Notes: a model not told the origin generated them from the letters alone. Positions 34,601 through 47,727 are shown, counted from the stretch's first letter. The stretch is 64,000 nucleotides of DNA from Chamaecyparis obtusa (GCA_027943335.1 BSBK01004078.1:962001-1026000); one strand, 5' to 3'. Program-made: numbers and translations.

Positions 34601-35893
34601 TTTGCACCTATTGCTAGATTAGAAGGAGTCAGAATGTTACTTGCATATGCTGCACATAAAAAGTTCAAAGTTTACCAAATGAATGTCAAGTCAGCATTTT
34701 TGAATGGAATATTTGAAGAAGAAGTCTACATAGAACAACCTGAAGAGTTCCTGGATCCAGAAAATAAAGACATGGTATGTAGATTGCATAAAGCTTTATA
34801 TGGTTTGAAGCAAGCACCAAGAACCTGGTATGAGAGGCTACATACTTATTTGTTAAGTATTGGATTTGTTAGAACAAGTGAGAACAACAATTTGTATATG
34901 AAAGGAGATATTGATGATACTATTCTTATTGATGAAATATTTGTGGATGACATTATTTTTGGAGGTCAAGATCAAATCTATAAGTCATTTTTTGATGAAA
35001 TGAGAAGTGAATTTGAAATGTCTATGTTCAGAGAGATTAAGTTCTTTCTAGGACTACAAGTGATTCAACAGAATGATGGTATATTTATAACACAATCCAA
35101 ATATATCAAGGAAGTATTGAAGACATTTGGCATGGAAGATGCTAAACCTATGGGAACACTGATGGCTACTAGATGTAAACTAACTAAGGAAGATGAAACT
35201 ACAGAAGTGAACCAGACACTGTACTGATCTATGATTGGTAAGTTAATGTATGTAGTATATAGTAGACCAGACATAGCACATGCTGTGGGAATTGTTGCTA
35301 GATTTTCTACAAACCCTAGAGAGTCACACATGGTTGCTACAAAATGAATCTTAAGATACCTAAAGAAAATAGAAGATTATGGATTATGGTATCCTAAGGA
35401 AGGAAAATTTGAACTCAGAGTTTATATCGATGCTGATTGGGCTGGAAATGTGGATGACAGAAAAAGTACCACCAGAGGAGCATTTTTCTTTGGTGAAAGA
35501 CTTGTTACCTGGACAAGTAAGAAGCATGCTTGCATTTCTCAGTCTACAGCCGAAGCAAAGTATGTTGCTTCTGCTACAAATTGTTCAAATATTGCATATA
35601 TTAAGCAAGTTCTGGAAGGTATGAATGAGATAATCACTAAGCCGATGATTATATACTGTGATAACACCAGTGCAATAAAAATTTCAAAGAATCCAGTGAT
35701 GCACTCTAAAACAAAGCATATATCTATTAAGTATCACTACTTAAGAGAACAAGTACAGGAGAAGCAAGTTAAGCTAGAGTTTGTTACATCAAAAGAACAA
35801 CTTGTAGACATATTTACAAAGCCTCTACTGAAGGATACATTTGAATACTTGAGGACTATATTTGGGGTCTGTTCCCTGTCTACCGGTCACTAA
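31693..35893 (+). pseudogene. Copia gag-pol, decayed
   Basis: The frame starts at ATG 31693 (MFKREVPKLNKDNF) and meets a TGA within 20 codons. Gag runs to about 32600 with zinc knuckle CFNCKEVGHIAARC. Protease follows (WIIDSGCTHHMTG, 32790-32826). The frame stops at 32857, then continues with the pre-integrase zinc region (WHKRLCH, CHECQKGK), integrase (HTDLCGPM, LRSDRGGEF, IAERRN; the three acidic residues are present), reverse transcriptase (34450-35230; VKSAFLNG, YGLKQAPRTWYERL, FVDDIIFG) and RNase H (DADWAG, STAEAKYVA, YCDNTSAI). In the polymerase the usual Asp before VKSAFLNG reads Asn, and YVDD reads FVDD. At least eight in-frame stops are present, so it makes no polyprotein. Lineage not assigned. 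Confidence 0.92.
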
Positions 35894-36434
35894 TGAAATC
35901 TAGATGTTGCATCAACCTAATCTTATCAAAAGATCATACATGTTGATGCAACATAGTTCACACTTTGGATCATGTCTAAGGTTGTGCAAAGTTTGGAGAG
36001 CTGGAATAGATTGGCATATCAGTATACAGAGATATAGAGTATGCACCAGACAAATAGAGAGTTACATGGCTACTACAGAGCTATATGTTTATTTGTTTCT
36101 TTGTCATTGTTGTCAAAGGGAGAGATAAACAATATGAAACAATATGCACTGATGAGAACACTAAAACATCTATCTAAGGGAGAGACAAACTGAAAGAAAG
36201 GGAGAGCACTAAAAATCAATTACTGAGAACATAAGGAATCTGAGAGTTGAAAAGATCATATTTGCAGAATGTCAAAGCTACATTTGTAATGCTGTTGAGT
36301 AATGTAGTGATTAAACATATTAAGCTAGGGAGAGCTTGTACAACATTTGTTCGCAGAGTTGTAGAATACATGTTTGGTATGTGTATGGTATATTTCATAT
36401 TACTTGAGTTGCCATCAATGCCAAAGGGAGAGAT
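35894..36434 (+). other. Copia 3' untranslated region and polypurine tract
   Basis: Non-coding DNA between the pol stop and the 3' LTR, with several AAGGGAGAGA-type purine phrases (36115, 36177, 36200 and 36422-36433). The last, CAAAGGGAGAGAT, is the likely polypurine tract; the earlier ones could be duplicates of it. Confidence 0.6.
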
Positions 36435-37916
36435 TGATGAACTACAACTGATTTAGAACCTAATTGAAGATCTATGATTAGAGATCACTGAGTTGCTGAG
36501 TAGATATGTAATATGATTAAATCAATAATATGTTGTCATTGATGTCAACTAGTTTGACAACACTTATTTTGTAAGTTACTATACCTAAACATCTGTAGAA
36601 AAGGAGTAAAAGAGATGAAGAACATAAATATCTACATGAGGAAGATGTATATGATAGATGAGGATAAGGAATACATTGAGTAACTTGCTGATGAGTCTAT
36701 GACCTTATGTTATTGACTTGATTATGTTTCATTCATCTATGATGAGGAAAAGAGCTGAAAGACACAAGGCAGTGTGGTTTGTTGATGAAGCATCACAGTA
36801 TACACCAAGCAACATAGTGTATACCGAGCATAGTATAAATTGAGCTTGTGTTTACCGACACATTTCTTTGTTAACCGAGCAGGAGAAAAGGAACTAAATG
36901 ATTAGTTTAGCTGTTAAGGATTGATGAGCTGTAAAGTACATTGAAATCAGTGATGGAGATAATGTTTGTTGCGAAGATCAATGACTAGCATAATTCAAGG
37001 AAGATCTAAAGGATGAAATCAAAATGTGTTATTGGCACAACTATCGAGGAAGTTTTAAGCGACAAAATGGATGAAGGAGAATAAGCAAAAAAATCTAATG
37101 AAGGAAAAGAAAATGGTTTACTTGTCTATTTAAGAGATCAGAGTTTCGTTATGAAATGAATGCTGGAAGAAGAAGGACTGCAAAATTATTGCATGAACAA
37201 GCTTTATGTATGCCTGATCAAACTAGTTAAGGAGAACACAACTGTAGAGTTTACCGAGCATCAGAAAGATATTATCGAGTGACAATAAGTCATTGATTAT
37301 TGTTGATATAGAATTGTAATACTGATTAGAGGATTTGAATGAGCATAATATCGATCTGAACATCTACAATTGAAGTTGTATTGTAATCAGATCAAACTGC
37401 TGTTACATTTTAACCATTGTAAATAGAGAAATCTCTTAACAGAGTGGACTTGTAAGTCTTATATGTTTCATTCATAGAATAAGCATTGTTATCCTATCAA
37501 CCCCATAGTGAATGCTAGTTGGACAATAACGGTTGGTCTAAAATCCTCTAACAAGGTCACACCTAATAGTGTGTTTGTAACCTTTAACAGGGTTGGGTCG
37601 TCACCAACCTCACTTCAGAAGAGTGAACATTTTTGGGTTGCCGATCCTAGGTGTTTTTTCCCTTCACAGGGTTTCCACATTAAATATTTTGTGTTATGTG
37701 TTCATTGTGATGATTGATTGTTATCATACTTTACATATTACATGTTAGATTTGGTCGGTAATCATTATATGCTATTGACTGGTAATCGGTAAAAGCACAG
37801 ACAGTAAAGTATTTTATGTTACCGAGCTGCAGAAGTTTAAGTAAATTATTTTGGATTATACATTTTGATTTGGGACTGTGGATAAATGATTCACCCCCCT
37901 CTCAGTTATTCTAACA
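36435..37916 (+). repeat. Copia 3' LTR
   Basis: From TGATGAACTACAAC directly after the purine tract to TTATTCTAACA, about 1.48 kb. A start at TGTTGTCATTGATGTC (36531) is an alternative. It is followed by ATAATTAGGATG, the continuing 2.33-kb repeat. Confidence 0.75.
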
Positions 37917-38505
37917 ATAATTAGGATGTAATTTGATGCTCTACGGTGCTCCTCTGATAATGCTCTATGTTTGAAATGAATTAGAATTTATCCTTATAAA
38001 CACCTAAAATGCATCGCATCTAGAATAAATTTTAATTACTTTTAGTAATGAATTAATTTCATCCACAATAAAAATTCTTGAATCCACATGACTGGTTACA
38101 TTAAACTAAATTAAATATGTTTCTTCCTCTCTAATAAATTCAAAATTAAATTAAATCCATTTTCATCTCACTTAAACTTAAATATAATCAAATAAAACCA
38201 CTTTCAGGCACTTAAAATAAACTAATGAAAGTTAAATAAAGTTATCCCTAAAAAATTAAAATTAACAGGTCCACACTATCCATCTACAATAATTAGATAA
38301 AAAAAATGGAATAAATAAGAAATGAGCACCTTGCCTATCATCCAATACCCGAAGAGAGTCTCCATCATTCATCCATCATATAATCTTCACCATTCACATC
38401 CTCGCTCAACCAACCACAAATCAAGTCCTCAAATGCTGCACCATTCCTCATACACTATGTCATACCTATATATAACAAGTAATTACTATAGATAACAAGA
38501 GCACA
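37917..38505 (+). repeat. 2.33-kb direct repeat, copy 2, right part
   Basis: Matches about 26366-26953 to the common end ATAACAAGAG. After it the sequence diverges from what follows copy 1. Confidence 0.85.
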
Positions 38506-39584
38506 CATTGTGTATATATTATACAAGTACACCTTATCAAGATTATGAAATTTATTCCAAATAGAAACTACATTGTGCATATACGTGAGCAAGTCAACTC
38601 AATACAGGAGATCTCTTGCTTTGATAAATAAACCTGAAATCTAATTATCTTGACTTGATTTTCTTAATGCTCAATCTAAAGTTGATTTTATTGATTTAGA
38701 ATAAGGGTTTAATATGAGTTTAATCTCATGCATTATGTTCTATAATGAACATCACACATTTTGGCATGTTTAGTGGGACCTTGGTTGATACTAGACTTTT
38801 ATTTTATTATGTTTTTGTATATGTATTTACATGGTTAGGCTTTCATACACTCTTCTCTTTTGTTTGTGTTCTCTTGTGAATCAAAAGCCACTTAATCAAT
38901 TGTATTATCCAATGATAGTTTGTGTGTCCTTTTTTTTGCACTTCATGTAATACTAAGAATCAAACAAATTATTCATTTTGTAAAAATGAAAATATAGAGC
39001 TAAAATTATAAATATTTCAAAAAAGTAAAAAAATGAAATCAAAATAAACTTCTTAGCTCTTGTAGTGTCATAAATTATATCCCTCTATAATCTCACACTT
39101 AGTTTGGGCTCTCTTTGGTGGTTATGTCTCATGCCTTTGATTCATGCTTGATTGTGCTCAATTTCATGTCCATTTTTGGAAGCTCAGTACAATCCCATAG
39201 TCAAATACCTTTGTTTTGAATTAAAATTCCAAGTCTATGACACCTAGTGCCCTTGTCCTACTATTTGGGCCCCAAATTTTGAATTATAATAGTTGACTTT
39301 GCAAGTAGCAAGAAATTGCTCCCCAATGTTAGCCTTCTTCAAGATTAAACTTGAAAAAATGTAAGTTTCATATTACCACAACTCCTCTCATTTGAAATCC
39401 TAAGCAATCAATTACCAATCCTATCACTTACAATTGAGCACTCAATCAATAATATTTAAGGAAATTGATGAGGAGTCTACAATTAGGTATATTCTTGAGT
39501 ATTCAAGTTTCAACAATCATGATCAAATTATGTGTTACTCCAAGATGAAGGTACACAATATCACCTATAAAGAAACATCAAGCT
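38506..39584. other. No gene recognised
   Basis: AT-rich, no frame over 60 codons with recognisable content, no repeat partner seen. Confidence 0.4.
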
Positions 39585-39589
39585 TTGTT

Positions 39590-40553
39590 TGAGACTTCAA
39601 GGAAAGGGGCTTCACATCAAAGGTATCATTTTTCATTTTAAGCATTTTCTTTAAGGTTTTTATCCTCTACCCCACCAGTAAGGATGGAAACATATTTGAT
39701 GGCTATAGAGTTTGACCATCACCCTTGAACCTATCCCTTTCACTAATCATGGATTAATTAAGTTAATCATTTAATTCTTACAATAATTACCCCTTTCCTT
39801 CATTTTCAATTTCTCACACATGTGTGAGCACTCCTTCCCAAGGTGGTTAACTACCTTCCATTAATATCCTCTCTTAACATGTTTGTCTCCCATGTCCTTT
39901 TGTATGATTCTCACGTATGTGTGAGACATCTTGAGCCACCTTCACTATTCTACTTTCTCTCCCCCTCTTTATGAGCCATCCCTTTCAATGGTTTCTCACA
40001 CATGTGTGAGAAACTTGCCACCTTTGCATGACCAACTAATTTGTGCACTTGGCCGCCACTTTAGCATTCACCTCATCAATCCTATGAAATATCATCCCTT
40101 CATTCAATTTTGAATCCTCACCATCCATTTCCCTCCAAATCCTATAAATAAGATCCTCTCCATAAGCAATTCACCACTCACATTTTCCATTGTTATCATG
40201 CTAGTTTGGTTTTAGAGCTCATGTGCATTTATAAGAATCTTAGACATTATCACAGTGTTATCATAACATCTCATTCATATTAGTAAAGAATCATGGCTAT
40301 CTTAATTAGTTTTCATGCTTAAATCAACTAGTTATTACATTCTCCATCTACTTATTTGCATATAGATTCTTGATTTAGCTTACACATCAAGATCTTAATA
40401 TCATCTACATAGCCTTAGAATCATATTGGAGAAATCGTTGTTGTGTTTGGAGAGCATATCCACATTTAATATCTTAATGAGAACAAGAATGGAGTAGGAT
40501 GTGTCCATTTTAGCTCAATCAGAGGTATGAGTAGAATTAGTAGGTTAAATACA
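39590..40553 (+). mobile_element. Possible solo LTR
   Basis: The segment has LTR-like architecture: a U3-like part with repeated palindromes, AAATCCTATAAATA at about 40137 as in the solo LTR at 16013, and the same phrases after it (TTGTTATCATG; GAGAGCATATCCACAT against GAGAGCACACCCACAT). Candidate ends TGAGAC and AATACA are flanked by TTGTT on both sides (39585-39589 and 40554-40558). The relationship to the 16013 solo LTR is good; the exact ends are a guess. Confidence 0.42.
39813..40010 (+). promoter_or_regulatory. Three CTCACACATGTGTGAG palindromes
   Basis: Perfect palindrome CTCACACATGTGTGAG at 39813-39828 and 39995-40010, and a variant CTCACGTATGTGTGAG at 39910-39925. The spacing is 97 and 85 bases, upstream of a TATA box at about 40142. 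The core CACATGTG is an E-box type site, so a repeated transcription-factor site in an LTR is plausible. Confidence 0.5.
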
Positions 40554-41076
40554 TTGTTTTGATTTGTTTTATATTGTTTGCATTTAGCTAACTTCAAATT
40601 TTACATCATATACACCCTCCATCCCCTTTTCAACCAACTACCTATCTTTCATTATTCACCAAATCTATAGCCCAATGGCAAAGACACCAATCTTTGTTCA
40701 AAGTTATGTATTCTCTTTGTCCTTCTAGTCCTTGTCCTCAATTAGAGCCTATTTTTACCCAAAAATTTTAAATTTTTGGTCTTGCCCTTTTCAAAGTTTA
40801 TTTTTCCCCTTTGAGCTCAAAATCTTCATTCTCATACTCATTGCCCATACTAAATACCCAGTTGACCCAACTTGTTGAAAACCCATACTCAAACCTTTAT
40901 TCGCCTAAATTTAGAAAGCCCCCAACCTCACTAACTATCTTAATCCCTTATGGCCGATTGGTCGGGCTAAGATTCAAATTTCTCAGCCTTTCACAATGGT
41001 TTAGGGTATCAAGATGACCTCTGATCATTGACAATGAAACCTTTATTTAGATGGTTAACAAGTCAAATAAGTGATT
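40554..41076. other. Spacer before the first gypsy element
   Basis: No frame or repeat recognised. Includes one 68-codon frame (40811-41017) without known motifs. Confidence 0.4.
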
Positions 41077-41751
41077 TGATGCAGGAGCATCTCAGGTCCT
41101 TGGCAATCCTGTGTCACCAAAAACATAGTTGATTTTGTTTGTGTTGCTCGGTTCCTGCTTTGATCAAGTTGGTTCGGTGTTGCTCAGTTTCCTTTGCTCA
41201 CTGGTGTTGGCCGGTTATCTCTCTGGCACTTGATGAATTTCCCTAGCACTCAGTGATGCTTGTCTAGCGTTCAATTTCCTTGCTTACCGAGTTGTTTATT
41301 TTGGATTTCTTTTGAGGCCGACTTGTACAGTTAATTTGGGTCATGGATTTAATGTTGGTATCCATCGTTGGGAAGCATGTGGATCTAGATATGGTCATTC
41401 CTTCCATTGATTATGGATCTGAAGGCTGACTTGGTTCGGTAGCCTCTTGTATAAATGTAGTTGTTTGGTTAGAGTTTAGGAGTCAGTTTTGATAGAAGAT
41501 AGAAGATAGAAGTTTAGAGATTGTTGAAAGATCCTTGCATGTTTGAGGACTTCTATACTTGATTGTAATATCTGGCTAAAACCAGGAAGGCCTTACAGCC
41601 CGACATGTATGAATCAATTTGAAGATAATATATGAAAACTTTCTGCATTCTCTCTCTCACTGTTGTGTGTTGTTGCTTCCACATGTTGTTGAGCAAGGTG
41701 GATCTGGTTAGGGTGTACCATTCTTGGCCCCTCCTGTCCTCTCTTGCATCA
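41077..41751 (+). repeat. 5' LTR of gypsy element 1
   Basis: 675 bp with inverted ends TGATGCA/TGCATCA. TATAAATG at 41450-41457 is the likely promoter; CAGGAAGGCCTTACAGCC near 41585 lies in the R/U5 part. Confidence 0.9.
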
Positions 41752-41753
41752 GG

Positions 41754-41764
41754 TGGTATCAGAG
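41754..41764 (+). other. Primer binding site of gypsy element 1
   Basis: TGGTATCAGAG matches the initiator tRNA-Met site over 11 bases, two bases after the LTR. Confidence 0.85.
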
Positions 41765-41930
41765 TGAGGTTAGATCTGGATCTAGGTTTGTGAATCTAGA
41801 TTTGAAGGTTCCTTCTTGTGAAGCCCTAGTTGAATTATTGTGGGGTAGCAGATTGCGATTTGACCTGCAATTATAGAGGGTCTTCAAGATGGTTTGTGGG
41901 AGGTGAGATGCAGATCCAGGATTGGCAGAC

Positions 41931-44900
41931 ATGTCGAGACAACTTGTTGCTAGATTAGAAGTTGTTGAAACAACCCAGAGAAGAGGAAGACATCTTGAAG
42001 ATGTTAGTGATGATGAGATTGAGGTAGAACAAGGTGATGTAGAACCTACACCTGTGATGGATTAGGGTGAGGAAAGATTCTTGAAGGCTTTGACAAGTCT
42101 GAAGTCTACACCACACTCTAATCCTCCTAAGTATGGTGGAAAGTTGGATTCTGATGAACTGGTGGATTGGATCACTGAGATGGAAAAGTACTTTAAGTAT
42201 GAAAATGTACCTGAGGAAAAGAGGGTGAAAATTGCAAGCACAAAGTTGAAAAGTCATGCATCCTTATGGTGGGAACATCTGCAGCTGGATAGAAAGAGGA
42301 AAGAAAAAGACAAAATCAAGGTATGGAGTAAAATGGTGAATAAATTGAAAGGAAAGTTCTTACCTTGTGATTATCAGATTAACCTAGTTAGGCGAATGCA
42401 AAGTTTAAGGCATAAAGATAGCTCAGTAAAGGAGTCTACTGAGGAATTCTATAGATTAGATATCAGATCTGGACATGATGAAGATGATGTGGAAAGAATT
42501 GCTAGATACTTGAATGGTTTGAGAGTTTCCATCCAAGAAGAAATCAGTTTGGTCAAATTGGAGAACATTGAAGAGGCTTATCAATTTTCATTGAAAGTTG
42601 AGGAGAAATTGAATAAGAGACATGAGAAAAGACAAAGAGGTAGAGGTGGTAGATTCCCTAGAGGAAGAGGTAGATCCCATGGTGAAAATAGTAGATCTGA
42701 ACCAGAAAAGACAACTCTAGATAAAGGCAAGATCGAGTGGAAAGGTGAAAGTTCATCTAGAGGCAGATGCAGTAACTATCCAGGTGGTTTTTGAGGAACT
42801 TGTTACAATTGTGGAGAAGAAGGACATAGATCATTTGAGTGTACCCATGCAAGTAAGAAGGTTGGTAGCAGTAGAAATGCTTTGGTGCAAGAAGAGTCAC
42901 CAAATGAACCTGAGAAGGAAAATAACTTGATGGTAAAAAGAGCACTTTGGAATGAAGGTAAAAAGGAAGATCCGGTAAGGAAAAGTTTGTTCAAGACCAG
43001 ATGTAGAGTTTCTAACGAAGTTTGGAAGGTAATCATTGATAGTGGTAGCTCAAAGAATCTGGCATCTGAAGAGATGGTCACAAAGTTACAATTGAAAAGG
43101 TTGGAACATCCGAAGCCCTATAAGATTTCATGGATCAAAGATGAGCATACACTCTTGTTAAGTGAACAATGTTATGTGAATTTGAAAATTGGAAATTATA
43201 ATGAAAAGGTGTTATGTGATATCATGCCTATGGATTGTTGTCATATTTTGTTGGGTAGACCTTGGCAATATGATAGACATGCTATATATGATGGGAGATT
43301 GCATAAGTATACTATTTGGGCTGATGGAAGAAGACAAATCTTGTTACCTTTGATGGAAGAACCTGTTAGTAATGTTTGTACATCTGTGAAAGTTTTCTTG
43401 ATGGAAGGAAGAAAGTTTGTTAAGGATTTAAAGAGAAATGATGTATGTTTTGCTGTAATTCCTAACAAACTGAGTAAGAAAATAGAGGATAATGTCCCTT
43501 AGGAGATTGATAAGTTACTCACTGAGTATAGAGAAATTATTTTTGATAATGTACCTGATGGTTTACCACTGAAGAGAAGCATTGATCATTGCATGGATCT
43601 TATCCCTAGAGCTAGTTTACCGAATAAGGCACCTCATCGGTTGACACCTACCGAGAATCAGGAATTGAACCAACAGATTCAAGAATTATTGTAGAAAGGT
43701 TTGATCAGAGAAAGTTTGAGTCCTTGTGCAGTACCTATGGTATTGGCACCTAAGGAAAATGGATAATGGTGAATGTGTACTGATTCTAGAGCAATCAATA
43801 AGATAACAATGAAGTATAGGTTTCCCATATCGAGAATGGATGATATAATGGATAGTTTGACTAGAGAAAAGTATTTTACAAAAATTGATTTGAAAAGTGG
43901 GTATCATCAGATCAGAATCAGAGAAGGTGATGAATGGAAGACTGCTTTCAAGACAAAAGAAGGTTTGTATGAGTGGTTGGTTATGCCTTTTGTTTTAACT
44001 AATGCACTGAGTACTTTTATGAGGTTGATGAATGAAGTTTTAAAGAAATTCTTGGGTAAGTTTGTGATCGTATATCTTGATGATATTCTGATATTTAGGA
44101 AGACCAGAGAAGAACATTTGTTGCATGTTAGACAAGTTTTGTAGAGCTTGAAGGAAGAAAAGTTCATGATGATAAATCTAAAAAAGTGTTCATTCATGAA
44201 AGAGGAGATTGTGTATTTGGGATTTGTGATTTTAGCTGATGGTTTGAAAATGGATCCTGAAAAGGTCAAAGCTATTTTGAATTGGCCTACACCTGAGAGT
44301 GCTAGTGAGGTAAGATCATTTCATGGTTTGGCAAGTTTTTATAGAAAGTTCATTAGGAATTTCAGTTCAATTTGTAATGCTATGACTGAAACTATGAGAG
44401 GAGACAAAAGAGAATTCAAGTGGACACATGGAGCTAATAAAGGTTTTGAGACTCTGAAGCAGAAGTTGCTGAATTGCATGTTTTGGCATTGCTTGATTTC
44501 AATAAGGTATTTCAAGTGGAATGTGATGCAAGTGGAAGTGCAATTGGAGCTATGTTGAGTCAAGAAGGTAAACCTGTTGCTTTCTTTAGTGAAAAGTTGA
44601 ATGATGAAAAAAGGAAATATTCTGTATATGATCAAGAATTCTATGCTATTGTTCAAGCACTGAAGAAATGGAGACATTATTTGATGCCAAGTGAATTTGT
44701 GTTGTATACCGATCATAAAGCTTTACAATATTTGGGTAGTCAGAATAAGTTGAATCAGAGACATATGAAATGGGTTGAGTATTTACAGAGTTATACATTT
44801 GTGATAAATCATAAGAGTGGAGTCACTAACCGAGTTGCTGATGCATTGAGTAGAAGAAGATCTTTGATGACCGAGATGAAAATTGGAGTTCTAGGCTTTG

Positions 44901-46304
44901 ATGATATGAGGGATTCTTATGAATTTGATCCTAATTTTTCTGAGTTGTGGAGAAAGTGTAGAGCACCTATTCAAGATCAAAATAGTACTAAATGGGATGA
45001 ATATTTTATGCAAGGAGGTATGTTGTTTAAAGGTATTTAGTTGTGTATACTGAGAGGAGCAATGAGAACTAATTTGATAAAAGAGAAACATAGTAGTGGT
45101 TTGGCTGGACATTTGGTGTTGATAAGACATTGAATTTTCTTAAGGAGAAATACTTCTGGCTGTAGTTGTATAAAGATGTTCAAGAATTTGTGAAAAGTTG
45201 TGGATTTTGTCAAGTTGCAAAAGGAGTTAGTTAGAATACTGGATTGTATACACTGATTGTTGTACTTGAGAAACCTTGGATTGACATCAGTATGGATTTT
45301 GTTCTTGGCTTATCAAAGACAGTAAGAGGTAATGATTCTATATTTGTGGTTGTGGATAGATTTTTTAAAATGACACATTTTATACCTTGTAGAAAGACAT
45401 CAGATGCAGTACATGTAGCAGATCTTTTCTTTAAGGAAATTGTCAGATTGCATGGATTACCGAGGAGTATTATCTCTGACTGATACAGTAAATTTGTTGG
45501 ATATTTTTGGAAGACCCTTTGGAGAAAGTTGGGTATTGAGTTGAAATATAGTTCTACATTTCACCCACAAACCGATGGACAAAAAAAGTTGTGAATAGAA
45601 GTTTGGGTACTCTTTTGAGATGTTTAGTTGGAGACACACCAAGTAATTGGAATTATGTGTTGGCACAAGCAGAGTTTGCATAAAATAATTCAGTGAATAG
45701 GAGTACTGGAAAAACACCTTTTGAGATTGTACATGGCATACAACCGAGAGGTATATCAGATTTGAGAGAAATTGCTGATGAAAGAAAGAGAAGTGATGAA
45801 GGAGTAAAATTTGCTAAGTACATGAAGACATTTCATGAAGATGTGAAGCTTAAACTGGAAAAGAGTAATCAGAAATACAAAGACAGATTTGATAGATCAA
45901 GAATACATAAGACTTTTGATGTTGGTGATGAAGTGATGGTTCATTTGAGGAGAAACAAATTTCCTGGTGGAACATATGGAAAGCTGAAGATGAAGAAGTT
46001 TGGACCTTGCAAGATTTTGAGAAAATTTGATAGTGGAAATGCATGAGGTTGGGTTACCTGATGACATGGATATATCACCTATATTCAACATTATTGATTT
46101 GTATGAGTTTCATGAACTTGGAGAAGACATGGCAGTACTAATGGATTATCCTAAGAAGCAAAATGAAGAAGTTGAAAATATTTTGGAACAAAGAATTGGC
46201 AGAAGTACAAGAGGAAACTAGTATATGGAATATCTAGTAAAGTGGAAGAATAGGCTGATTGAAGACAGTTCATGGATTTCATAGTTTGAGTTGGATGTAG
46301 CTTG
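41931..46304 (+). pseudogene. Ty3/gypsy gag-pol, element 1
   Basis: The frame starts at ATG 41931 (MSRQLVARLEVVE) and has a stop at 42063. Gag (42081-42794) ends in an Arg/Gly-rich tail (RGRGGRFPRGRGRSHGE) and zinc knuckle CYNCGEEGHRSFEC (42801-42842). Then come aspartic protease (VIIDSGSSKNLAS; HILLGRPW), reverse transcriptase (43770-44100; [24 protein letters not shown]), RNase H (VECDASGSAIGA; YTDHKALQYLG), integrase (zinc region about 45080-45210; core from 45270 with [10 protein letters not shown]) and a C-terminal segment ending YLVKWKN…EDSSWIS that resembles a chromodomain. More than ten stops and several frame shifts inactivate it, including TGA before MCTDSRA at the start of the polymerase. 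Confidence 0.9.
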
Positions 46305-46356
46305 AATCATACCTATTTCATGATTTGGAGAATCATTTCAAATAACCTTAGGTGTC

Positions 46357-47031
46357 TGATGCAGGAGCATCTCAAGTCCTTGACAATCCTGTGTCACCAA
46401 AAATATATTTGAGTTTGTTTGTGTTGCTCGGTTCCTACTTTGACCAAGTTGGTTCTGTGTTGCTTGGTTTCCTTTGCTCACTGGTGTTGGTCGGTTATCT
46501 CTCTGGTGCTCAGTGAATTTCCCTGGCGCTTGGTGATGCTTGTTTGGCACTCAGTTTCCTTGCTTACCAATTTGTTTATTTTGGATTTCTTTTGAGGCTG
46601 ACTCATGCAGTTAATTTGGGTCATGGATTTAATATTGGTATCCATCATTGGGAAGTGTATGGACCTAGATCTGGTCATTCCTTTCATTGATTATGGATCT
46701 GAAGGATGACTTGGTTTGGTAGTCTCTTGTATAAATGTAGTTGTTTGGTTAGAGTTTTGGAGTCAGTTTTGATAGAAGATAGAAGATAGAAGTTTAGAGA
46801 TTGTTGATAGATCCTTGCATGTTTAAGGACTTTTTTACTTGATCGTAATATTTGGCCGAAACCAGGAAGGCCTTACAGGCCGGCATGTATGAATCAATTT
46901 GACGATAATATATAAAAGTTTTATGCATTCTCTCTCTCACTGTTGTGTGTTGTTTCTTTCACGTGTTGTTGAGCAAGGTGGATCTTGTTAGGGTGTACCA
47001 TTCCTGGCCCCTCCTGTCCTCTCTTACATCA
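46357..47031 (+). repeat. 3' LTR of gypsy element 1
   Basis: 675 bp, same length as the 5' LTR, with scattered substitutions. No clear polypurine tract precedes it; the bases before it read ACCTTAGGTGTC. Confidence 0.9.
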
Positions 47032-47036
47032 TGATC

Positions 47037-47722
47037 AAACTAGAATCTACCAACTTAGTAATTACTTTACACCACTCACAAACTTTGTGACTACATTATG
47101 TGGCACATTTTTCAAGATGTAATCTTTTCAAATCCTGGGAATGTACAACTCTTAAATGGAAAACATAATAAAGTGGATTTATTGAGGTGGAAACACAATT
47201 TTTAATGGGTTAAAATCCATTATTATCTAATGTCAAAATTAAATGATCTTAAGGTCAAGTTGCAAGGAAAGGTGGTGGCATTTCCAAATTTAATTTTTCA
47301 TTAACCAAAATTATCTTTTCTCAATAATGGGGCTCCTTGCAAGAGAAAAGATCTAGAATGAAGAGCCCATGCCTGTTGTGCAACCTGACCTAAATTTTCC
47401 TAAAGTAGAACAAGTTGATATCATCTCTTAGTTGCACTCAATTGCATAGATAGAAAAGACTAGTTATGTTTAATAACACAAGGTAACCTTTGTTTTAGAA
47501 GAGTGAGTTGAGCTTCACAATCCTTTTATGGAATTACAAACAAAAACAAGAAGGGCCCCTACACCCGGGGCAATTTAATTTTCTAGTTTAGCATGCATTG
47601 AATCTTTTTGTAATTAGTGGTAGCAACTATACATTTTGAGTGATGAAACTATTTCCGTTCCAAGGTCCTTTCTTGATACCAATCACTTTTAAAGACCGTT
47701 ATTTTTGGAAATGACAAGTTCT
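47037..47722. other. Spacer between the two gypsy elements
   Basis: No coding frame or repeat recognised. Confidence 0.5.
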
Positions 47723-47727
47723 ATTTT

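Larger units (their letters stand above)
30318..37916 (+). mobile_element. Ty1/copia retrotransposon, 5'-end truncated
   Basis: Two LTRs flank a primer site and a decayed gag-pol frame in copia order (gag, protease, integrase, reverse transcriptase, RNase H). It inserted into copy 2 of the 2.33-kb repeat; comparison with copy 1 (CTAACATATAATTATGATG) shows the site. The 5' LTR lacks its first 100-200 bases and the left target duplication cannot be seen. LTR copies differ visibly, so it is much older than the element at 2584. Confidence 0.92.
41077..47031 (+). mobile_element. Ty3/gypsy element 1 (chromodomain-type), complete but dead
   Basis: Two 675-bp LTRs (TGATGCAGG start; TGCATCA or TACATCA end), an initiator-Met type primer site, gag-protease-reverse transcriptase-RNase H-integrase in gypsy order and a C-terminal chromodomain-like segment. 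The flanking 5-bp sequences TGATT (41072-41076) and TGATC (47032-47036) fit a target duplication with one later mutation. Closely related to element 2 (47728-55439). Confidence 0.92.
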
